13,972 nt of DNA from Oscillospiraceae bacterium (GTDB lineage: Bacteria; Bacillota_A; Clostridia; Oscillospirales; Oscillospiraceae), in assembly GCA_031265965.1 (NCBI GenBank), contig JAISBX010000052.1, positions 1 to 13,972 of the forward strand. Reading direction: 5' to 3'. The position numbers and the translations under genes were made by a program. The notes beneath the pieces were generated by a model. It was not told the origin of the DNA and did no database searches. It saw only the letters and a program-made list of their open reading frames with translations. Below are positions 9,057 through 13,972 of the stretch, piece by piece. Positions within the stretch are counted from its first letter, which is position 1. Each line of letters opens with the position of its first letter.

Positions 9057-9089
9057 GCGGCGCGGCGAACTGCACAGCCGCCGCGCCGC
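9057..9089 (-). terminator. Strong GC hairpin after the capsid gene, without a U tract
   Basis: Perfect 11-bp inverted repeat GCGGCGCGGCG / CGCCGCGCCGC at 9057-9067 and 9079-9089, with an 11-base loop, seven bases after the capsid TGA. All stem pairs are G-C. No run of T follows on the transcribed strand, and the ribosome site of the next gene comes about ten bases later. It is more likely a transcription attenuator, pause site or mRNA 3'-end protector that raises capsid output relative to downstream genes than a full terminator. Confidence 0.5.
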
Positions 9090-9095
9090 CGTCGT

Positions 9096-10106
9096 TCAGC
9101 TCAGTGTCGTCGCACCGGGAATGCCGCCGCAGGCGACAAAGCGCCAGTCGACGAATCCCGCGTTGTACATCGCGTCGCCGTACCAGATGTTGGCCTGCGT
9201 CTCTGGGTCGTACTCGGAACGTACGCGGAGCCCTTCCCAGTCGCCCCAGACTGCGGCGTTAGCCGAAACGAGATACTTGCTGTCGAGCAGTATCCACGGC
9301 TGCGCGCCGCTCGCGATGTACTTGTCGAGGTTCGGCAGCACCATCACGTTCCAGCGCCCGAACTGCCAGTTGAACGCATTGGAGCTGTCCGTAGGCTTCT
9401 GATACGAGCCGACGACCTCGAACACCGAGTTTATCAGGTTCGCGTCGTTCGGAATGATGATGGTGTCCATCTTTATCCCGAGGCGGTTTTCGGTGTCGCC
9501 CTCGAACTTCTGCGCCGCCGAAGCGACGAGTCCAAGATCGGCGGCCGAGAAACTGTTGGAAAACGCGTTGCTTTGCGTACGGGACGGTTTGACGACCGAC
9601 GGGTGCGCCGTATCGAACAGCGGCCTTTTGTCCGCCGTCGTAATGTCGAACGTGAACTTGCCCTTCTTGAAAGACGAGTGCCCCTGCGTCGCTTCGCCGT
9701 ACAGCCGCGTCGCGAACTCGTCGCGCCCCACGTAGTACGAGTTGGTAAAAGCTTTCGTGCGGTTGCGGAGGTCCGTGAACCTCCCGAACTTTATGAGCAG
9801 CCGCGAGATTTCGAGTTTCTTGCCCCACTCGACATAGCCCACGTCCTTGGGCGGCGTCTCCTGAAAACCATCTACCGCGTGCGGTTCCTTTTCTCCGCGC
9901 GGCTCGAACTCGCGCAGAGCCGTTATCCCGCCGAAAGCGAGCTTGTAGTCCTTGCCGCCGTCCATCATGTTAAAGAGCTTTTTGGCGTCGGACTCGGCCT
10001 CCGCAACTCCCGCCGTCTGCTCGACGAGCGTCTTGATAGGCGCCTGATATTTGCCGAACAGCGTATCGGTAACGCCGCCGGACACTGTAACTGTTACACC
10101 AGCCAT
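9096..10106 (-). CDS. Major capsid protein
   Basis: 336 residues, preceded by AGGAGG, the best ribosome site in the head module, as expected for the most abundant virion protein. Pattern (from memory) of HK97-fold/Mu-like major head proteins: an N-terminal helical part (TDTLFGKYQAPIKTLVEQT), a region TKAFTNSYYVGRDEFATRLY, HPSVV, then IIIPNDANLINSVFEVVGS and a C-terminal half with WILLDSKYLVSANAAVWGDW and beta-rich ends. It lacks a long N-terminal scaffold-like domain, consistent with a separate scaffold gene two genes upstream. The order scaffold, decoration, capsid is typical. An 11-bp GC hairpin lies just after the stop. Confident of the role; the exact capsid family is not settled. Confidence 0.82.
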   Translation of the reverse strand: MAGVTVTVSGGVTDTLFGKYQAPIKTLVEQTAGVAEAESDAKKLFNMMDGGKDYKLAFGGITALREFEPRGEKEPHAVDGFQETPPKDVGYVEWGKKLEISRLLIKFGRFTDLRNRTKAFTNSYYVGRDEFATRLYGEATQGHSSFKKGKFTFDITTADKRPLFDTAHPSVVKPSRTQSNAFSNSFSAADLGLVASAAQKFEGDTENRLGIKMDTIIIPNDANLINSVFEVVGSYQKPTDSSNAFNWQFGRWNVMVLPNLDKYIASGAQPWILLDSKYLVSANAAVWGDWEGLRVRSEYDPETQANIWYGDAMYNAGFVDWRFVACGGIPGATTLS

Positions 10107-10125
10107 AGTTATATTCCCTCCTACT

Positions 10126-10560
10126 TTAAGCGGATGGCCCCGTAGGCCCCTGCGCGCCGATGAAGCTGAAATGCCCGCGTACCGTGCTGCCGAGCGTGTT
10201 GCCGTCGAACGCAGTCACGATAAACGCGCCGACCGCCGTACCGTCCACTCCGAGCCCGGACGCGGAGATCTCCAGCCCTGCGCCCACCGCCAGCGACGCC
10301 ACCGCCGCAGTCAGCTCCGTCTCATACTCCGCGCTGGGCACCACGCGCGCCAGCGGCATAAGGTCGCCGTCAGCCGCAATCGTGCCGCGGTGCATGGATA
10401 TGTACTCGGGAGCCGTCGTCAGCGCCGCCGTAAGCGGTTTGACGAGCCCGGCAGAGGCGTCGACCGCCACGGCCTGCCCAATCTCATAAGTTCCCGCCGC
10501 CGTCGCCTTGAACTCGTGGGGCGGCAGGGGAATCATGGTAGTGCTGTAATACTTAAACAT
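10126..10560 (-). CDS. Head decoration (capsid-stabilising) protein with collagen-like C-terminal tag
   Basis: 144 residues. The body, with TAAGTYEIGQAVAVDASAG, EYISMHRG and DGDLMPLARV, is the beta-rich pattern of small phage head decoration proteins that lie next to the capsid gene and bind the mature shell. The last residues, GAQGPTGPSA, are collagen-type Gly-X-Y triplets like those of the fibre encoded at 5518-7509. Start: ATG at 10560 with AAAGGA upstream; an in-frame TTG two codons earlier (10566) is less likely. It lies 18 bases after the scaffold stop and 19 bases before the capsid start. The decoration role is inferred from pattern and position; the collagen tag is read directly. Confidence 0.7.
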   Translation of the reverse strand: MFKYYSTTMIPLPPHEFKATAAGTYEIGQAVAVDASAGLVKPLTAALTTAPEYISMHRGTIAADGDLMPLARVVPSAEYETELTAAVASLAVGAGLEISASGLGVDGTAVGAFIVTAFDGNTLGSTVRGHFSFIGAQGPTGPSA

Positions 10561-10578
10561 GAGCAATGTCCTTTCGTG

Positions 10579-11616
10579 TTAAATCTTATTTTCCGCGTAA
10601 GCTTTGCATATGTCCTCGTAGGACATATCAGTGCCGAGCACATCCCTATACGCCTTAACTATGTCGTCCGGCACTTCCGCCGGCGCGCCGCCGCGCTGCT
10701 GTGTGCGCGTGAGGTGCTGTTTGCTCCTAGCGAGCTTCGTGGCCTCGGCGGCGGCGGTATTGGCGCGCTTCGATTCGATTTCCTCGTCATATGTCAGGCG
10801 GTACGCGTCGATGAGCGTCAGCCCTTTGTCCATCACGTAAGCGCGCAGCACTTCGGACTTGTCCAGCTTTAGCAGGTCATCGATAGACTTCACGGACGGG
10901 TCGTAGCGCCCTATCTGTGTTATCTGCTCGGCGACCTCCGTCTCGGCGCGCGTTGTACGCGCCTGCCGTTCCGCCGCTTCCGCCTGTTGCAGCACGCTCG
11001 CCGCTTTCTGGAATGCCGGGGTCTGCTCCACAAGCGCGTTGAACGCCTCGGGCGTCAGCTCGCCGTTCGCAAAACCCTCTCGGGCGGTCTCGAAAGCGCG
11101 TGCCGCGCGGTACTTCTCCAGCGTATCAATGTCGGCTATCGGTTTTCCGCTCTCGGGGTCGGTTATCCCCAGCGATTTAACCGTGGACTCCAGCCGAGCG
11201 CGCTCTTCGCGCCTAGCGGCGTCCGTCGCCGCGTCGATCCTAGCCTTTACTCGCGCCTCGTTCTGACGCCTGCGCTCCGCGTTACGTGCGTTGCGCGCGT
11301 GATTTGCCGCGTCGTCGTCGGCGCCGGATTGTTCTTTGGCGCCCGGTTTGTCACCGTCGCTGTTGGCGCCGCCGCTCCCGGACGCGTCTGTTTCATCGTC
11401 GTCGGCGCCATCATCGCTATCGTCGCTGTCACCGTCGCCGCTCCCGTCAGGGGGCGCGTCATCGCCGCCGCCCTCGTTCGGGGTAGTGCCCGCCTTATCG
11501 TCCGGAGTAATTTCCTCGCCGCCCTTGTCTGCGGCGGTATCGTCAGCGCCCTCGTTTGGCGCGTCGAGCCCAAAAGCCTCAAAGGCCTCGGCGTCGATAA
11601 TCATGTCTCCACTCAT
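10579..11616 (-). CDS. Capsid scaffolding protein
   Basis: Predicted internal scaffold that shapes the procapsid and leaves or is degraded on maturation; 345 residues. Seen: a strongly acidic, low-complexity Asp/Gly/Asn-rich part (about residues 20-105), then a basic, Ala/Arg/Glu-rich helical region (about 105-150), then helix-rich sequence with coiled-coil character (about 190-240), and a basic segment (ARSKQHLTRTQQRGG) before the C-terminus YEDICKAYAENKI. This layout of acidic head, coiled coil and basic C-terminal part fits scaffolds, as does position before decoration and capsid genes. The ATG follows GAAGGAG. I see no protease catalytic motif, so any scaffold cleavage would need another enzyme; the retropepsin-like protein at 4043-4876 is the only protease candidate seen here. 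Confidence 0.78.
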   Translation of the reverse strand: MSGDMIIDAEAFEAFGLDAPNEGADDTAADKGGEEITPDDKAGTTPNEGGGDDAPPDGSGDGDSDDSDDGADDDETDASGSGGANSDGDKPGAKEQSGADDDAANHARNARNAERRRQNEARVKARIDAATDAARREERARLESTVKSLGITDPESGKPIADIDTLEKYRAARAFETAREGFANGELTPEAFNALVEQTPAFQKAASVLQQAEAAERQARTTRAETEVAEQITQIGRYDPSVKSIDDLLKLDKSEVLRAYVMDKGLTLIDAYRLTYDEEIESKRANTAAAEATKLARSKQHLTRTQQRGGAPAEVPDDIVKAYRDVLGTDMSYEDICKAYAENKI

Positions 11617-11679
11617 TGTTATAAATCTCCTTCACATTTTTGCCCTGTTGTTGGGTACTATTTTTACGCTGTCAGTGCG

Positions 11680-11823
11680 TCACTTGCTTTTGCCGGTGCG
11701 TAGGTCTTTGCCGCGGTAAGTCTTTACCGCGCGCGTGGTGTCGGTCTTCTGCATTGAGGGCTTGATATTCTGCGACGCCCCTTGGCCGATTTTGCCGACA
11801 TACGGATTACTCTTTTCCGCCAC
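11680..11823 (-). CDS. 47-residue basic phage protein between portal and scaffold
   Basis: A small gene starting with GTG, preceded by AGGAG at a normal distance (GGAAGGAGTGATAGCGGTG). It begins (M)AEKSNPYVGKIGQGASQN and ends KTYRGKDLRTGKSK, then TGA. It is Lys/Arg-rich, without a membrane segment or Cys. Short proteins with the NPYVGKI and RGKDLRTGK words are, to my recollection, common at exactly this place in Clostridia phage head operons, but their role is not known to me. The strong ribosome site and the position make it very likely to be a real gene. Confidence 0.72.
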   Translation of the reverse strand: MAEKSNPYVGKIGQGASQNIKPSMQKTDTTRAVKTYRGKDLRTGKSK

Positions 11824-11861
11824 CGCTATCACTCCTTCCGTCTCTGAGATATGACATGCCG

Positions 11862-11910
11862 CGCCATTTTTGCCCTTTCGGCTTGGGTGTCGCCGTTTTT
11901 GCCCGTCGGC
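11862..11910 (-). repeat. Pair of imperfect 20-21 bp direct repeats in the portal/small-gene spacer
   Basis: Plus-strand units CGCCATTTTTGCCCTTTCGGC (11862-11882) and CGCCGTTTTTGCCCGTCGGC (11891-11910) differ at two substitutions and one gap, with a 29-base period. The core TTTTTGCCC recurs at 11637-11645, just before the scaffold ribosome site. The second unit overlaps a small inverted repeat, CCCGT/ACGGG, at 11902-11915, eight bases after the portal stop. No run of T follows on the transcribed strand, so it is not a standard terminator. Function unknown; a protein or RNA binding site is possible. Confidence 0.45.
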
Positions 11911-11921
11911 ACGGGTGATAT

Positions 11922-13901
11922 TTACATCAGGCCTGATGGCCCTCCCTGAATGGCTTGTTGCCCTAGCGAGCGCTCGACATCTCGCGCCGCGTCGTTGCGC
12001 GCCGCCTCGTCGATCTTGATTTCCAGTTCCCGCTGGGATTGCGCCTTCTGCGCTTGCATCTGCCGCGCTTCCTGCTGCTGTTGCGCTTGAAGCTGTTGCT
12101 GCTGCATTGCCTGTTGCTGTGCCTGCTGCTGCTCCATGCGCTGCCGCAGCGCCGACACTAGGCGCTCGGAGCCCGGATAATGCAACTCCCTCATCTCCTG
12201 CCAGAACAGCAGTTGCGAGAACGGGTCCTGCGGACTGCCGAAAGTGCCCGAGGCGTAGAAGTTATACATATCGCTCCAGCGCGCCTCGCGGTTGTTTGCG
12301 AATGAGGCGTCCGCGTCGCACGAAAATAGAAAATCGTCGTTCCACTCGTAGCCCCCGGTTCCGTCGTCGCGCAGGAAGTAATATCTCGAAAATGTTTTGT
12401 ATGTCGAATCCCCGCTCTCGTCCGTCGCGGCGACCGAAATAGCCTTGTCCGTGTACGCGAGCCGGAACTTGAAAATGAGCTCGAATATGTGCGCCCACGC
12501 GGCGCGTTTCATTGCCCGGCGCGATTCGAGCCGCCCGGCGGACTGCGAGGCCGCAAACTGTTTCGCGACCCCCGACTGCGCAGTAGTGTCGCGCCGCCCC
12601 TGATAGCTGTCTGTGATGCCGAGTATTTTACGGGCGGCCTCGTACTGGTCTGCCAGAAAGGCCATGTCCTGTTCGATGGCGCCCTCAAAATCGAAGCTCT
12701 TTATCTCCTGCGCGCTCGCAGCGTTCTCCAAATGCAGTATGCGCCCGTCTTCGCTGTCCACGCGCACGGACGCGTCCGGCGGCAGAACAATAGTGGAGCC
12801 TGACTTGACGAGCTTGTCCGCGATTTTGAGGTCAAGTCGAGAGATAAGATTCTGCTGATCCTTGATTTTCTCGACGTCGCTCTCCCCGAGCAATTGTCCA
12901 AAGACCGAAACGTTCTTTTGCAGTACGACAGGGTATACGCTCGGGGTGTACGGCTGCACAGAGAGCGAAACCGGAACAGGCACGCCGCCCGCGCCGGACG
13001 CCGTAAAAGAAATATTCTCTTCGGTCATTTCCCGCTCCGTCCACTTTGACGAGCCGCACACAGGGCATATGAGCGCATCAGGCCGCGTCCCGTCGAGCGT
13101 TGGAGCTGACACCGCCTCGCTCTCCGGAGCCCCGCATTTTGCGCATACGCGCTCACGGCGCGCCTGATAATTCGGCGAGTCGTCGACAACAATATCGTTG
13201 ACCCACGCAAACAGCCCGATAACCCCGTCTTCGCCGCGATAGTACGCCTTGTACAACGTCACCAAATCGTCCGCCGACGCCGACGGTTCGCGCATGACCT
13301 CTCGCGCCTCGGGCGCGCTCTCGCTCTCTTTTTCAACGTCTTTCCCGTAACGGGTCTTTATGTACGATTTTGTCTGCGGGATTTTGAGGATTATGTAATC
13401 CATGTCGTCAATTGACGTGTACACGCCCGTCTGCGGGCACAGCATTTTGGGGTGGATCGCGGACACGCTGATTGCCCCGCGCCCGAACTCCGCCTCGTCG
13501 TCCCACTCCACGAGCCACGCTGCGCCGCCGTTCACCGGCACGTACCGCTCCATGGCGTCGTTGAGTTCCTCCATCGGAAGCCGGTCTATCTCGTTGCGGA
13601 TCATGTCCTCGATAAGGCGGGCAAGCCCCTCATCTTCCGGCCGCCGCGCCTGTACTTTCGGTTGAGGTATGGCGCTGTCTATCGTCGCTTCGATGTTCTC
13701 CGCGATAATGCGCCTGATGTGCCGCGCCCTGCGCTTAACGCCGTCAGGTTGCCTGTCATTGTCCGTAACGGGCTCTAGCTCGTATTCGCCGCGGTAATAC
13801 CGCTCCCACAGGTCAATGTTCTTGTACGTAGGGTGAAACGCCGCGCTGTCGCGCTCCAACCTCTCCTGCCACTCGTGCAGCCCGAGCCTGCCGTTACTCA
13901 T
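11922..13901 (-). CDS. Portal protein with internal zinc-ribbon-like segment
   Basis: Predicted dodecameric portal, the DNA entry/exit channel at the head vertex; 659 residues. Seen: an N-terminal region with WERYYRGEYE, a conserved-looking middle (SVFGQLLGESDVEKIKDQQN, then a long helix-rich stretch around residues 345-430), and a Gln-rich, coiled-coil-like C-terminus (about 587-625) typical of large portals. Residues 253-282 hold two CxxC pairs (Cys253/256 and Cys279/282), resembling a zinc ribbon inserted in the domain. Start: the ATG at 13901 overlaps the previous stop and has GGGGGA upstream; an in-frame ATG at 13916 has no ribosome site. It heads the order portal, small gene, scaffold, decoration, capsid, which supports the call. 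The assignment rests on length, context and remembered family resemblance, not a search. Confidence 0.82.
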   Translation of the reverse strand: MSNGRLGLHEWQERLERDSAAFHPTYKNIDLWERYYRGEYELEPVTDNDRQPDGVKRRARHIRRIIAENIEATIDSAIPQPKVQARRPEDEGLARLIEDMIRNEIDRLPMEELNDAMERYVPVNGGAAWLVEWDDEAEFGRGAISVSAIHPKMLCPQTGVYTSIDDMDYIILKIPQTKSYIKTRYGKDVEKESESAPEAREVMREPSASADDLVTLYKAYYRGEDGVIGLFAWVNDIVVDDSPNYQARRERVCAKCGAPESEAVSAPTLDGTRPDALICPVCGSSKWTEREMTEENISFTASGAGGVPVPVSLSVQPYTPSVYPVVLQKNVSVFGQLLGESDVEKIKDQQNLISRLDLKIADKLVKSGSTIVLPPDASVRVDSEDGRILHLENAASAQEIKSFDFEGAIEQDMAFLADQYEAARKILGITDSYQGRRDTTAQSGVAKQFAASQSAGRLESRRAMKRAAWAHIFELIFKFRLAYTDKAISVAATDESGDSTYKTFSRYYFLRDDGTGGYEWNDDFLFSCDADASFANNREARWSDMYNFYASGTFGSPQDPFSQLLFWQEMRELHYPGSERLVSALRQRMEQQQAQQQAMQQQQLQAQQQQEARQMQAQKAQSQRELEIKIDEAARNDAARDVERSLGQQAIQGGPSGLM

Positions 13902-13972
13902 GACGCCATCCCCCATTTACGTAGCAGCTCTTGTTTCCCCGCCGCGTCCGCGTTGTCGTAAAACATCCGCAT
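13898..13972 (-). CDS. C-terminal end of an unidentified upstream phage gene (partial)
   Basis: The reading frame open at the window edge gives 24 residues ending in KWGMAS, then TGA at 13900-13898. That stop overlaps the portal start (ATGA), which is how most genes here are joined, so this is probably the 3' end of a translationally coupled gene. Position predicts a terminase or a small head-assembly gene, but the visible tail is too short to assign. A self-contained tiny ORF cannot be excluded because two ATG codons fall at the very edge. Confidence 0.5.
   Translation of the reverse strand: MRMFYDNADAAGKQELLRKWGMAS

Noticed and set aside
10051..11719. Plus-strand ORFs of 238-273 codons over the scaffold and decoration genes
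   Set aside because: High GC removes stops from antisense frames; the products are low-complexity Arg/Val/Ala sequence, and the minus strand carries well-supported genes with ribosome sites.
11902..11915. CCCGT/ACGGG hairpin as a terminator after the portal gene
   Set aside because: The stem is only 5 bp and no U tract follows on the transcribed strand.
13902..13916. Portal start five codons upstream
   Set aside because: It lacks a ribosome site, while the ATG at 13901 has GGGGGA and the usual ATGA overlap.

Overview
This is a continuous stretch of a tailed-phage (Caudoviricetes) or prophage late operon. All genes I accept lie on the minus strand, so the transcript reads from position 13972 down to 1. 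The DNA is GC-rich. Ribosome binding sites are strong (AGGAGG or GGGGG types), and genes are packed tightly, many with 4-base ATGA stop/start overlaps. These traits, and the protein family resemblances I recognise from memory, suggest a phage of an anaerobic Firmicute (Clostridia), probably from a gut-type community. I see no host chromosomal gene, tRNA, integrase, insertion sequence or CRISPR array.

Layout in transcription order. Head module (13972-9096): the C-terminal end of an unknown gene, a portal protein with an extra zinc-ribbon-like segment, a 47-residue basic protein, an acidic scaffold, a small head decoration protein ending in collagen-like triplets, and the major capsid protein. 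A GC-rich hairpin follows the capsid gene. Accessory/connector module (9033-7502): a family-2 glycosyltransferase with TPR-like repeats and a putative head-tail adaptor. Appendage module (7509-2416): a long collagen-like fibre, a beta-propeller-like protein, a protein with a retropepsin-like aspartic protease motif, and a right-handed beta-helix tail-spike-like protein. Lysis and small-gene module (2392-1): an XhlA/BhlA-like membrane protein, a CHAP endolysin, a small soluble protein, two small membrane proteins, a predicted Acb2/Tad1-type anti-defence sponge, a small Cys-containing protein and the start of a further holin-like protein cut by the window edge.

How the genes may work together: portal, scaffold, decoration and capsid proteins build the head, and the adaptor would close the portal vertex. 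The fibre, propeller and beta-helix proteins are probably the host-contact apparatus. The glycosyltransferase sits between the capsid and fibre genes and could modify Thr-rich collagen repeats. The aspartic protease could process a virion or host-surface protein. The endolysin and membrane proteins release the progeny. The 73-residue Acb2/Tad1-like protein would blunt cyclic-nucleotide defence signalling (CBASS or Thoeris). No tail tube, sheath or tape-measure gene lies between capsid and lysis genes. This suggests a short-tailed virion, or tail genes encoded elsewhere.

Most notable: the Acb2/Tad1-like gene, the phage retropepsin-like protease, and the glycosyltransferase with its possible collagen-like substrates.
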